This document shows positions 51,943-60,570 of a DNA stretch of 64,000 bases, piece after piece. The notes under the pieces were generated by a model, which saw nothing but the letters and a program-made list of their open reading frames with translations, did no database searches and was not told the DNA's origin. Every line of letters begins with the position of its first letter. The stretch's first letter is position 1. This DNA is from Cytobacillus sp. NCCP-133 (lineage in GTDB: Bacteria; Bacillota; Bacilli; Bacillales; Cytobacillaceae). The DNA is taken from NCBI RefSeq assembly GCF_026011715.1, contig NZ_BRVM01000011.1:93789-157788 (forward strand), given 5' to 3'. The translations under genes were made by a program, and so were the position numbers.

Positions 51943-51978
51943 CTTCCCTTGTAGAAAAGAGGTTTTTTACAAGGGAAG
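51943..51978 (+). terminator. Intergenic stem-loop between TAXI protein and permease
   Basis: CTTCCCTTGTA (51943-51953) and TACAAGGGAAG (51968-51978) form an 11-bp stem. No T run follows, and the permease starts 22 bases later, so it probably lowers permease relative to binding-protein expression rather than ending transcription. Confidence 0.6.
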
Positions 51979-52000
51979 TCACTATGAAAGGAGGTTTATT

Positions 52001-53968
52001 ATGTCAAAATTAGTAAACCAATTTGAGGAATTATTTACTGAAGATGAATCCGAGATAAAAAAGAATAGCCGTAATCTTTCAAAAAAATACCTCGTGTTTG
52101 TCGGCGTAATAGGACTAATATGGGCTCTTTTCCATATCTATACGATGGGATTTGGGACTTTGCCAGGCATTATTCAGCGTTCTCTCCATTTAATTGGTGC
52201 GACTATTATCTGTTTTCTTATTTTTTCAGGTTCCTCTAAGTTAAAAAACAATAAATGGCTTTTAAGGCTTGATCTCTTAATCATTCTATTAGCTTGTATT
52301 GTTACTGTATATGTTATTTCCATTTATCCAAGAATTATTGAACAGCATGGAGTTTATAACACTACAGATATTATTATGGCAACGATTCTGTTAATGATTG
52401 TTCTCGAAGGCGCCAGAAGAGTAGTAGGCTGGTTTATTCCTTTTTTAGTCATCTGCGGGATTACATATGCTGTCCTCGGCCCCTATTTCCCTGGAATATG
52501 GAGACATGCTGGGATTGGTTATGAAAGGCTAATGCAAACCTTCTTATTGGGTACACAGGGAATATGGGGACAATTAATGTCTATATCTGCAAATATCTTG
52601 GTGATTTTCGTTTTGTATGGGTCTTTAATTCTTAGTTTAGGACTAGGGAATACTATTTTTGATTTAGGTTCTAAGTTAACAGGTAAGTGGCGAGGCGGCG
52701 CTGCCCAACTTGCAACAGTTACAAGTGCATTATTTGGTTCCGTCAATGGAAGCACTGTTGCAAATGTGGCTACAACAGGTAATTTCACCATTCCTCTCAT
52801 GAAAAGGCTTGGCTACAACAAAAACTTTGCTGGGGCAGTTGAATCAGTTGCATCATCCGGTGGACAAATCATGCCTCCTGTTATGTGTGCCAGTGCTTTT
52901 CTAATGGCAGAATTACTGGCTCTTAATTACGTGGATGTTATGATTGCAGCATTGATACCAGCTTTATTATTTTTTGTATCTATTATGATATCAATCTATT
53001 TCTATGCTCGGGCAAATAATTTAACTGGTCTATCCGATGAAGAGATTCCGACCTGGAAACAGGCATTTAATTGGAGAACATTTATTCCTTTATTTGTTCC
53101 ATTGATATTGTTAGTAGCATTGTTATTTTCAGGATACACGGCAGGAAAAGCTGGATATACGATGTATATTGGTACAATCGTTTTATATTTTATATGCAAT
53201 GTTAGATCGAAAAAGGAATTCATAGAAGCGATTAAAAGGATTATTTTCGGATTGGATAGCGGAGCAAAAAGCATGGTGACCATTGTCATGCTAATAGCAG
53301 CTGCACAGACTCTAGTGACAACAATTAACACAAGCGGACTAGGAGTGAAGTTTTCTTTAGTGACCATGTCCTTCAGTCAAGGAAATCTCTTTTTGGCTTT
53401 AATTTTGGCAATGGTTATTACGATCATCTTAGGAATGGGAGCTCCTACTCCGGCTGCCTACGTACTATCAGCTTCTGTTGTCGGGTCAGCATTGATAAAC
53501 CTGGGGATTGAAGGTATCGCTGCACATATGTTTTTACTTTATTTTGCTGTATTATCTGCCATTACTCCACCGGTTTGTGCAGCAATATACGTTGCTTGCG
53601 GAATATCTAAAGGAGATTGGGTGAAAACAGCCATATATAGCTTGAAAATTGGTTTAACTGCTTTCATCATTCCGTTTATGTTTGTTCTTGATCCGGTTCT
53701 TTTAATGAAAGGAGAACCGATAGACATTATTTTAAGTGTTGCTACAGCCCTTGCTGGTGTCATTATTTTAGCGGTAGGCACAATGGGGATTTTGATAAAC
53801 AAGGCTAACATAACTGAAAGAATTATAGCGTTTGCAGCTGCAATATTATTGCTATTCCCTGGTCACATAACAGATGTTATTGGTATAAGCTTTTTTGTAA
53901 TAATGTGTTTTATACACTGGAAAGGTACTAGTTCTTCACGGAAAAGTGAGCATGCAATAAGCAAATAA
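52001..53968 (+). CDS. TRAP transporter fused permease (second copy)
   Basis: This 655-residue membrane protein is a paralog of the 6579 permease with the same order of elements: small-permease block, then GSVNGSTVANVATTGNFTIP, SSGGQIMPPVMCASAF and LSAITPPVCAAIYVACGI. AAGGAGGTT precedes the ATG. With the TAXI protein it forms a complete sodium-coupled TRAP system for a carboxylate, presumably the substrate of the dehydrogenase and amidohydrolase downstream. Confidence 0.92.
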   Translation: MSKLVNQFEELFTEDESEIKKNSRNLSKKYLVFVGVIGLIWALFHIYTMGFGTLPGIIQRSLHLIGATIICFLIFSGSSKLKNNKWLLRLDLLIILLACIVTVYVISIYPRIIEQHGVYNTTDIIMATILLMIVLEGARRVVGWFIPFLVICGITYAVLGPYFPGIWRHAGIGYERLMQTFLLGTQGIWGQLMSISANILVIFVLYGSLILSLGLGNTIFDLGSKLTGKWRGGAAQLATVTSALFGSVNGSTVANVATTGNFTIPLMKRLGYNKNFAGAVESVASSGGQIMPPVMCASAFLMAELLALNYVDVMIAALIPALLFFVSIMISIYFYARANNLTGLSDEEIPTWKQAFNWRTFIPLFVPLILLVALLFSGYTAGKAGYTMYIGTIVLYFICNVRSKKEFIEAIKRIIFGLDSGAKSMVTIVMLIAAAQTLVTTINTSGLGVKFSLVTMSFSQGNLFLALILAMVITIILGMGAPTPAAYVLSASVVGSALINLGIEGIAAHMFLLYFAVLSAITPPVCAAIYVACGISKGDWVKTAIYSLKIGLTAFIIPFMFVLDPVLLMKGEPIDIILSVATALAGVIILAVGTMGILINKANITERIIAFAAAILLLFPGHITDVIGISFFVIMCFIHWKGTSSSRKSEHAISK

Positions 53969-53995
53969 CAGTTAAAAAAAGGAGGAAAAATGTAA

Positions 53996-54705
53996 ATGTC
54001 CAATTTCGGCAAAGTTTACTCTCAAATAGAACGGGCAAACCCAAGCCTCATTGCACAATTTAAAGAAATGGGTGTCTCCACGATATACGAGTCCATGGCT
54101 GAAGAAACACTAATGGATCCTTCCATTACACCTATCTGCAAAGGACAGATAATTGCTGGATCCGCTTTTACCGCATTTAATACACCAGGAGATAACCTTC
54201 CATGCACCTCGGACTATCTCTTACTCAACCGGGAGATATTTTAGTTACTTCATTCCTCGGAACTCATTCATATAATGCCCTTTGGGGAGAAATGGCGACA
54301 CTCGCAGGTATTGGCAGAAAAATCTCCGGTGTAGTAGCTGATGGTGCTGTAAGAGACGTTAAGGCCATACTTGATAACCAATTTCCAGTTTGGGCAAAAT
54401 CAATTTCCTCAAAAACCAGCAGTGTTGAAAAAATCGGGGGAATAAATGTACCAGCGGTTTGTGGAGGAGTTTTGGTCAACCCTGGCGACATCATCGTTGC
54501 CGATGATGATGGAGTTGTCGTTGTACCTCTTGAACAAGCTGAAGAAGTTTTACAGAAAGCCCAAAAAAGAGCTGAACGAGAAAAAGAAATAAAAGAGCTG
54601 CTGCTTCAAGGCAAAACGCCATATGAAATTTTTAACATGGGTATTGCACTTGAAAAAAACGAAAACCTAATTATTAATGACAAATATGATTCTATGAAAG
54701 TTTGA
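53996..54705 (+). pseudogene. RraA-like family gene with one frameshift
   Basis: The first frame (53996-54200) encodes MSNFGKVYSQIERANPSLIA and FNTPGDNLP; the second frame takes over at about 54202 with MHLGLSLTQPGDILVTSFLG, GVVADGAVRDVKAI and PGDIIVADDDGVVVVP. The join needs one missing base at about 54199-54203 (DNLP-MHLGLS). All other motifs are intact, so this is either a very young pseudogene or a single-base sequencing error. It is a third member of the RraA-like set. Confidence 0.8.
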
Positions 54706-54730
54706 GCCCAGATTAAAAAGGGGGAATACA

Positions 54731-55822
54731 ATGATTACCGTAAGTGCAGAAGCGCTCCGAAAATTTGCATATGACGCATTTATAAAAGTGGGGTTAAATA
54801 AAGCAAACTCATCGCTGGTTAGTGACGTTTTAGTAGATGCTGATTTAAGAGGGGTTCACTCTCACGGAGTTCAAAATTTGCCTCGGTGGGCAAGAGGTTT
54901 TTTAAAGGGGCACCTTGAGTTGGAAGTCACACATGAAGATATAGACGAAGGACCCATTACAGTTATTGACGGGCAAGGGAGTCTTGGAGTTCTAGCTTCT
55001 GATATAGCAATGGATGCAGCTATCAAGCGTGCAAAAAAATATGGGATAGGAATAGTAGGTGTGAAAAATAGCAGCCACTTTGGGCCTGCTGCCTATTATA
55101 CTATGAAAGCGCTGCACCATCATCAAATTGGTTTTTGCACGACAAATGGACCTGCCGTTATGGCTCCATGGGGTGGAAAGGATGCACTTCTAAGCAATAA
55201 TCCATTTTCTTATGCTATACCGGCCGGTGATGAACCTCCAATTGTATTGGATATGGCCTGCAGTGTATCTGCCAGAGGCAGAATCAGAATGATGGCGCGG
55301 GAAAATGAAACATTGCCTGAAGGCTGGGCCATCACAAAAGATGGAGAACCTACAACAGACCCGCGTGAAGCAGTCGAAGGAACTGTATTGCCTTTAGGAG
55401 GGTATAAAGGCTATGGTATAGCTGTTATTAACGAGATTTTATCTGCGGCATTAACCGGGGCGCTATTTTCTTTTGAAGTTGGAGGAATTTCTAAAGGACC
55501 TGCTGAAAGTGAACTGCAAAACCATGAACAGACTGCCTGGGGCTGCGGACATGTATTTGGAGCAATCGATATAAACAGGTTTGGAAATGGGGGTAACTTC
55601 CAGAATAGAGTTGCCTATTTAAGCCGTACCTTAAGGGAATCCCCGACAGCAAAAGGACATGAAAGAATATATTTGCCAGGGGAAATCGAATTTGAATTAA
55701 AGAAAAAAAGGGAAAATGAAGGAATTCCATTGAAGCCATCGACGGTTTCCTTAATTAATTCTTTTGCCCGAGATGAAATAAAAATAAATGCTGTAGAATT
55801 CTATTGTAATAAAGAAAATTAA
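54731..55822 (+). CDS. Ldh2-family NAD(P)-dependent 2-hydroxyacid dehydrogenase (malate/lactate/sulfolactate type)
   Basis: This 363-residue protein belongs to the fold of malate/L-lactate, ureidoglycolate and (R)-sulfolactate (ComC) dehydrogenases. Signatures are ADLRGVHSHGVQNLPRW with the catalytic histidine, GIVGVKNSSHFGPAAYYTM, DALLSNNPFSYAIPAG, LDMACSVSARGRIRM and LPLGGYKGYGIAVINEIL. AAGGGGGAA precedes the ATG. It probably oxidises the imported 2-hydroxy acid to a 2-oxo acid. Confidence 0.88.
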   Translation: MITVSAEALRKFAYDAFIKVGLNKANSSLVSDVLVDADLRGVHSHGVQNLPRWARGFLKGHLELEVTHEDIDEGPITVIDGQGSLGVLASDIAMDAAIKRAKKYGIGIVGVKNSSHFGPAAYYTMKALHHHQIGFCTTNGPAVMAPWGGKDALLSNNPFSYAIPAGDEPPIVLDMACSVSARGRIRMMARENETLPEGWAITKDGEPTTDPREAVEGTVLPLGGYKGYGIAVINEILSAALTGALFSFEVGGISKGPAESELQNHEQTAWGCGHVFGAIDINRFGNGGNFQNRVAYLSRTLRESPTAKGHERIYLPGEIEFELKKKRENEGIPLKPSTVSLINSFARDEIKINAVEFYCNKEN

Positions 55823-55949
55823 ACGATGGTTCTCTTAAGCTATATAAATAGAAGAAACTAATTCTCTGTTAATAAAAGTGACCAACCGCCGTTATTAAAC
55901 CGAATATTACTCAGTAATTCCGAGAAGTAAGGTTCATTTCACCATTGGG

Positions 55950-55959
55950 TTGTCGACAA
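55950..55959. promoter_or_regulatory. TTGTCGACAA palindrome upstream of the amidohydrolase gene
   Basis: This ten-bp palindrome, with ATATACT following as in the 50632 site (ATATATT), lies 39 bases before the amidohydrolase ATG in a 175-bp gap that holds no gene. It is the second predicted target of the local GntR at 57516. Confidence 0.6.
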
Positions 55960-55997
55960 TATACTTTTATTGATGTCGTAAATTTAGGAGGAACAAC

Positions 55998-57095
55998 ATG
56001 GAAGCAAAAAAAGGGAACAAAATTATCGATGCGGACGTACATCCTTGGATTAACGGAGATATTAAAGGCTTGCTCCCATATTTAAGTAAATCAATGCAAA
56101 AAGTGTTCGATGGCCGTTTGACATTACCTGACCACCCGCTTCGTCCCCCGTTGGAAAAATCTACCTCCATCAGACTAGATGCAAAACCGCCAGGTGGAGG
56201 TGCAGGTGGATCGGACCCAATCTTTATGAGTGAAGTTTTATTGGACCGATACAATATTGAACATGCCATTCTAACATCCGTCCAGGCGGGAAAAATAGTT
56301 GTGTATCCCAACCCAATTGAAGCCACTACTTTAGCACGGGCATTTAATGATTATTTTTTAAATGAATGGCTGACAGTAGACTCACGCTATAAGTTGGCGA
56401 TGTGCATCGCAGTTCACGATCCTTTGAAAGCTGCAGAAGAAATTAGGCGTATAGGTCATGAAAAGGGTGTAGTTGCTGTCTTTATGCCATTGTGTAATAT
56501 CTTGATGGGGAATAGCTATTATTATCCTATTTATGAAGCAGCAGAAGAGTTAGGATTACCTATACTTATTCATCCTACCGGAACTGAAGGCGGCTTTTCA
56601 ACCAGTGTCGCTATGGCGGGTGGAGTGCCGTCCAGTTATATTGAGAGACACACAGATTTTCCGCAGATCGCATATGGAAATTTGGTAAGTATGGTCTTTG
56701 AAGGAGTATTTGTTCGATTCCCCAAGCTCAAAATTTTAGCAGCAGAGTTTGGTTACAGTTGGGTTCCCTCTGTAATGTGGAGAATGGATCAAAACTGGCG
56801 TAATTTTCGAAAGGAAGTACCATGGCTTGAAAAAGAACCTAGCAAATATTTGTTAGACCATGTCCGCTTTACTTCTCAACCAGTAGAGGAACCTGAGAAA
56901 GGCAAATATCTTATGCAAATTTTCGAAATGATGCATGCTGAAAAAACACTAATTTTTAGTACGGATTATCCTCACTGGGATAATGATTTTCCTGACAACA
57001 CTTTTACTGCCCTGCCAGAGCCTGTAAAGCAGCGAATATTTTATGATAATGCAGCTGAACTATTTAATTTAAATAACTTACAAATTACTAGATAA
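55998..57095 (+). CDS. Amidohydrolase-family protein (ACMSD-like metal-dependent hydrolase/decarboxylase)
   Basis: This 365-residue TIM-barrel protein has the metal-binding start KIIDADVHPW (residues 8-17), a histidine in LPILIHPTGTEGG, LAAEFGYSWVPS and the closing FSTDYPHWDNDFPDNTF aspartate. The pattern matches amidohydrolase-2 proteins related to ACMSD and dihydroxybenzoate-type decarboxylases. AGGAGGAAC precedes the ATG. It is followed by a Rieske ferredoxin with 18 bases between. Confidence 0.85.
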   Translation: MEAKKGNKIIDADVHPWINGDIKGLLPYLSKSMQKVFDGRLTLPDHPLRPPLEKSTSIRLDAKPPGGGAGGSDPIFMSEVLLDRYNIEHAILTSVQAGKIVVYPNPIEATTLARAFNDYFLNEWLTVDSRYKLAMCIAVHDPLKAAEEIRRIGHEKGVVAVFMPLCNILMGNSYYYPIYEAAEELGLPILIHPTGTEGGFSTSVAMAGGVPSSYIERHTDFPQIAYGNLVSMVFEGVFVRFPKLKILAAEFGYSWVPSVMWRMDQNWRNFRKEVPWLEKEPSKYLLDHVRFTSQPVEEPEKGKYLMQIFEMMHAEKTLIFSTDYPHWDNDFPDNTFTALPEPVKQRIFYDNAAELFNLNNLQITR

Positions 57096-57113
57096 AAGGG
57101 AGGTAAAAAAAGA

Positions 57114-57467
57114 ATGGCATTTTGCATTGGTGAACTTGCCCGTATTCCAGCAGGAAAGGCTCACATTACAGAAATAAATGGAACATCAATTGGAATCTTT
57201 TTTGAAGACGGGGAAGTGTATGCAGTTAGAAATGTTTGCCCTCATAAACTGGCACCAATATGTGAGGGTGCAGTCTGTGGAACTATGCTTCCCAGTAAGC
57301 CCTCACAGTTTGAGTTTGGGCTTGAAGGAAAAGTGCTGAGATGTCCCTGGCATGGATGGGAGTTTAGTCTGAAAACAGGGGAGGCACTCTTTGGGATAAG
57401 TAATAGAAAAGTTAAAACCTACCCTGTGGAAGTTAAAGATGGTATGATTTACATAGAAATGGGATAG
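57114..57467 (+). CDS. Rieske 2Fe-2S ferredoxin-type protein
   Basis: This 117-residue protein carries one Rieske cluster: CPH at residues 42-44 and CPWH at 77-80, with an unusually long loop between them. The C-terminal WEFSLKTGEA continues the fold. It is the size of ferredoxin components of ring-hydroxylating oxygenases or of nitrite-reductase-small-subunit relatives. No oxygenase or reductase lies beside it in the window, so its partner is elsewhere or it serves the amidohydrolase pathway in another way. Confidence 0.87.
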   Translation: MAFCIGELARIPAGKAHITEINGTSIGIFFEDGEVYAVRNVCPHKLAPICEGAVCGTMLPSKPSQFEFGLEGKVLRCPWHGWEFSLKTGEALFGISNRKVKTYPVEVKDGMIYIEMG

Positions 57468-57515
57468 TTTGTAACTTCCCGGAATCATATTGTCTTAAGT
57501 GAGGAATGTTATACA

Positions 57516-58166
57516 ATGGGCTTTGAAAATACAACATTATCACAGCGAATTTCTGAAGAGATTGCTATTAAAATATCAGGGGGTGCCCTTAAACCTGGTG
57601 ACAGGTTATTGGAATTAGAACTAACCAAAGAATTCGGCACTAGCAGAGCTCCAATCCGCGAAGCGTTATTTATTTTGGAAAAGGACGGAATTGTTGAACG
57701 GGTACCCCGAAAAGGCGTTTTTGTAAAAAAAAGAACAAAAAAAGAGTTGCTTGATCTGTATGAGGTTGTTTATAGGTTATTAGAAATAGCCCTAACTAAA
57801 CTGATGGATTCCCGAACTGATGTACAGCTGAAAAAAATTGAAAATCTTATCATTAAAATGGAGGAGACACTTGAAGGCAATAAAGTTAAGCAATGTTTTG
57901 ACCTGCTGGAAGAGCTCCAAAAGGATTTCTTTGTCTTCTCAGGAAACACAGTTTTAGAAGATTTATATATGCGAATTAATAGCCAGTTAATTCCATTTCG
58001 ATATATTTCTCTTTCCTATCCAACCAGTATGGACCATTCCATCAGGGAATACAGTGAAATAATGGCTGGTTTAAAAGAGAAGGATCTCTCAAAAATACTT
58101 GAAAGCTTAAAACGAAAGGAAAAGCGGGCTTTGACTGTATTGGAGAAGTTTGTTGATAATCAGTAA
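57516..58166 (+). CDS. GntR-family regulator, FCD subfamily (module E)
   Basis: This 216-residue regulator has GALKPGDRLLELELTKEFGT followed by SRAPIREALFILEKDG, VPRKGVFV and a divergent FCD domain. It closes the TAXI-TRAP/dehydrogenase/amidohydrolase module. The two TTGTCGACAA palindromes at 50632 and 55950 are the natural candidate operators. It is less similar to the 37019 and 41504 regulators than those are to each other. Confidence 0.88.
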   Translation: MGFENTTLSQRISEEIAIKISGGALKPGDRLLELELTKEFGTSRAPIREALFILEKDGIVERVPRKGVFVKKRTKKELLDLYEVVYRLLEIALTKLMDSRTDVQLKKIENLIIKMEETLEGNKVKQCFDLLEELQKDFFVFSGNTVLEDLYMRINSQLIPFRYISLSYPTSMDHSIREYSEIMAGLKEKDLSKILESLKRKEKRALTVLEKFVDNQ

Positions 58167-58249
58167 ACCATATTTCAACAGCTATTTTTGCTTTTTAACT
58201 CAGGGCCCGGCTAAGACACTTTCATAATAAATGGGGAGCGGTGGTGTCC

Positions 58250-59137
58250 ATGAAGGTTGGATTAATAGGTTTAGGTAACTTGGGCGGCAGAATTGCCAAA
58301 AATTTATTAAATAAGGGTTACAAATTATCAGTTTATGATTTGGATCGGAAATTATTACAAACGTTTGAAGCGATTGGTGCCATTCCATATGAATCTCCTT
58401 CTGATCTGGCCAGAAACAATGAAATCGTTATAACTGTGCTGCCAAACGCAGAAATAGTGAAAAGTGTGGCCCTGGGGCCCGATGGTCTTTTATCGGGATT
58501 CTTGGATGGCAGCACTTTAATTGATATGACAACTTCAATACCTGAAATTACTAAACAAATTGGCTTTGAACTTTCTAAGTATGGGATTCACATGCTTGAT
58601 GCTCCAGTGAGCGAAGGAGTTAAGAAAGCTGAAGACGGAACCCTTGCCATTATGGCTGGAGGGGATGAGGCTGTATTCTTAGGTGCTTATTCTTTATTAA
58701 ACGATATCGGGTCTAATGTGACACATGTTGGAGAATTAGGAGCAGGCCATACAATAAAAGCACTAAACAATATGCTTTGTGCTACTACACTAGCGGCTAC
58801 TGCAGAAGTCCTGGCCATTGGGACAAAATTAGGTCTTAATCCTGCCAAGATGTTAGAAGTGATTAATACGAGCAGCGGAAGAAGCCACTCGAGTGAAATC
58901 AAATTTCCTCAGCAAGTATTATCGAGAAAATTTGATGTGGGCTTTACAATTGATTTAATGTGTAAGGATCTCACTATTGCCAGTGGCATAGCAGAAGGAG
59001 CAGAGGTGCCTTCATTTATTTCCAGTGCCGTTTTTCAGATATGGCAGTATGCAAAGTCTCAAGGCGGAGGGGCGATGGATCATACGGCGATTGCGAAATT
59101 TATTGAGGGAATGGCGGGTGTGGAGATAAAAGATTAA
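58250..59137 (+). CDS. 3-hydroxyisobutyrate dehydrogenase-like NAD(P)-binding protein
   Basis: This 295-residue protein has MKVGLIGLGNLGGRIAKNLL, the substrate motif DAPVSEGVKKAEDGTLAIMA and the catalytic-lysine helix GHTIKALNNMLCAT. The ATG at 58250 is preferred over GTG 58241 because it opens directly on the Rossmann strand and is preceded by GGTGG. It ends normally after MDHTAIAKFIEG, in contrast to the run-on paralog at 33827. It may reduce a 3-hydroxy/3-oxo acid or semialdehyde. Confidence 0.87.
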   Translation: MKVGLIGLGNLGGRIAKNLLNKGYKLSVYDLDRKLLQTFEAIGAIPYESPSDLARNNEIVITVLPNAEIVKSVALGPDGLLSGFLDGSTLIDMTTSIPEITKQIGFELSKYGIHMLDAPVSEGVKKAEDGTLAIMAGGDEAVFLGAYSLLNDIGSNVTHVGELGAGHTIKALNNMLCATTLAATAEVLAIGTKLGLNPAKMLEVINTSSGRSHSSEIKFPQQVLSRKFDVGFTIDLMCKDLTIASGIAEGAEVPSFISSAVFQIWQYAKSQGGGAMDHTAIAKFIEGMAGVEIKD

Positions 59138-59153
59138 TAAAATTTGATAAAAT

Positions 59154-59232
59154 AAAACAGGGGATTTTATAGTAGTGACTAACTCAACTGAGCTGCACTG
59201 GTTAGTAATTTTTTCATTCTACCCTGCTTTTA
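59154..59232. repeat. Long imperfect inverted repeat after the dehydrogenase gene
   Basis: AAAACAGGG near 59154-59162 faces CCCTGCTTTT near 59222-59231, and inside them ACTAAC (59178-59183) faces GTTAGT (59201-59206). The whole could form a cruciform or a large RNA hairpin followed by TAATATATAT, possibly the terminator of the preceding gene. Confidence 0.5.
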
Positions 59233-59280
59233 ATATATATTTGTCTTGCTCGTTGGCAGCACCTAAATAAAGAACCTTTT

Positions 59281-59311
59281 AAAAAATAAGAGTCCTTGGG
59301 CTCTTATTTTT
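59281..59311. terminator. A-stem-T hairpin in the 59138-59613 gap
   Basis: AAAAATAAGAG (59282-59292) and CTCTTATTTTT (59301-59311) form an 11-bp stem with T runs behind. It is a bidirectional terminator-like structure. Confidence 0.8.
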
Positions 59312-59332
59312 ATTTTTGTATGTTAAATTTCA

Positions 59333-59430
59333 CTGCGGGCGAGGCTGGTTAGGGAGACTCCTTGGCGCCATATGCCTATGTAGTATCCCTTTAACTTAAT
59401 TCTCTAGCTAGAGTCCCGCGAACCGTTCCA
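59333..59430. repeat. Second degenerate copy of the GC-rich intergenic repeat
   Basis: CTGCGGGCGAGG, then GAGACTCCTTGGCGCC (59354-59369) and GTCCCGCGAACCG resemble the copy at 19797-19910 in order of words. No coding frame is convincing here. It fills the middle of the 476-bp gap before the HMG-CoA lyase promoter. Confidence 0.45.
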
Positions 59431-59437
59431 TTCAACG

Positions 59438-59467
59438 GTGCAAAATCCAACAGTGCAAAATCCAACA
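59438..59467. repeat. Perfect 15-bp tandem duplication
   Basis: GTGCAAAATCCAACA occurs twice head-to-tail (59438-59452 and 59453-59467). It looks like a slippage duplication next to the degenerate repeat and has no evident function. Confidence 0.85.
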
Positions 59468-59535
59468 CTAAGCTTTAACAAAACCTTAACTTTAATCATT
59501 TTTATAAAAACTCTTTAGAATATTCATAATAATTA

Positions 59536-59566
59536 TTGAAATTGCAGATTGGATACAGTATCCTAT
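59536..59566 (+). promoter_or_regulatory. Promoter overlapped by GGATMC-type operator, upstream of the HMG-CoA lyase operon
   Basis: TTGAAA (59536-59541), 17 bases, then TATCCT (59559-59564) repeats the layout seen at 27947 and 41442, with GGATACAGTATCC (59551-59563) covering the -10. This operator is palindromic except for its central base. Transcription would begin about 43 bases before the ATG at 59614. Confidence 0.75.
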
Positions 59567-59613
59567 TATAAAGTTAATGTTACTTCCACAAAAGAACGGA
59601 GGAATAGAATGCT

Positions 59614-60537
59614 ATGAAGCTAGTTAATGATGTAACTATTTACGAAGTGGGTTTAAGAGATGGGCTTCAGTTAGAGTCAAAAGTTTTAAGTGTTGAAGAA
59701 AAAATGGATGTTTTTACTCTATTCCGGGAGGCAAATGTGTCAGAAGTTGAATTTGGTTCTTTTGTTCATCCAAAGTTAGTGCCCCAAATGGCGAATACTT
59801 CGGATTTTTATTCCCATATCCAACAATATGAAGAAGAGATGGAGCTTGTTGCGCTTGTCCCGAATTTAAAGGGACTCGAAATCGCAAAAGAAAATGGTGT
59901 TAGGTCTGTTAATTATGTCTTATCGGCAAGTAATACGCATAATCAGCAGAATGTACGCCAAACAACAGAAGAATCACTGAATAGCTTTAAGGTTTTATCC
60001 CAATTTGCATCTGAGAATGGTATCGCATTAAACGTTACCGTTGCCACTTCATTTGGCTGCCCATTTGAAGGGACAGTCCCCCAGCAACGCATCATGAAAA
60101 TACTAGACACCCTCCTTTTACATAACATCAAAAGAATTACACTTGCAGATACAACTGGTATGGCTAATCCTAAGCAGGTTTATGAATTAACAAAAGAAGC
60201 TGTAAATGAATGGAGAAACTTTGAATTTGGCTGCCATTTTCATAATACAAGGGGCATGGGGCTTGCGAATGTTCTGGCCGGAATGGAAGCGGGAATTACG
60301 ATTTATGATGCATCCATAGGCGGAATTGGAGGCTGCCCATTTGCTCCTGGTGCAACAGGAAATGTTAGTACAGAAGATGTTGTACACATGCTGGAAGAGA
60401 TGGGTGTTAAAACGTCCATTGACCTGGATAAATTAATTCAAGCTTCTCATAAATTGAAAGAAATACTTGACCATGATTTGCCTGGGCAAGTTGCAAAGGC
60501 AGGAAAGGGCTCCCGAAAATATCCGGTGCCAAGCTAA
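59614..60537 (+). CDS. Hydroxymethylglutaryl-CoA lyase (DRE-TIM metallolyase)
   Basis: This 307-residue TIM-barrel enzyme has EVGLRDGLQLESK at residues 10-22, the ADTTGMANPKQV strand, the metal ligands of GCHFHNTRGMGLAN and the family signature GGCPFAPGATGNVSTED with the loop cysteine. It should cleave 3-hydroxy-3-methylglutaryl-CoA, or a close analogue, to acetyl-CoA and acetoacetate. ACGGAGGAA precedes the ATG. It leads a four-gene operon with hydratase, acyl-CoA dehydrogenase and CoA transferase. Confidence 0.92.
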   Translation: MKLVNDVTIYEVGLRDGLQLESKVLSVEEKMDVFTLFREANVSEVEFGSFVHPKLVPQMANTSDFYSHIQQYEEEMELVALVPNLKGLEIAKENGVRSVNYVLSASNTHNQQNVRQTTEESLNSFKVLSQFASENGIALNVTVATSFGCPFEGTVPQQRIMKILDTLLLHNIKRITLADTTGMANPKQVYELTKEAVNEWRNFEFGCHFHNTRGMGLANVLAGMEAGITIYDASIGGIGGCPFAPGATGNVSTEDVVHMLEEMGVKTSIDLDKLIQASHKLKEILDHDLPGQVAKAGKGSRKYPVPS

Positions 60538-60570
60538 ATTTCATATTAATTTTTTGAAGGGATGAGTTGG

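Noticed and set aside
59438..59467. Two 15-bp tandem units considered as start of a CRISPR or iteron array
   Set aside because: Only two abutting copies with no spacers and no replication gene nearby; best explained by slippage.
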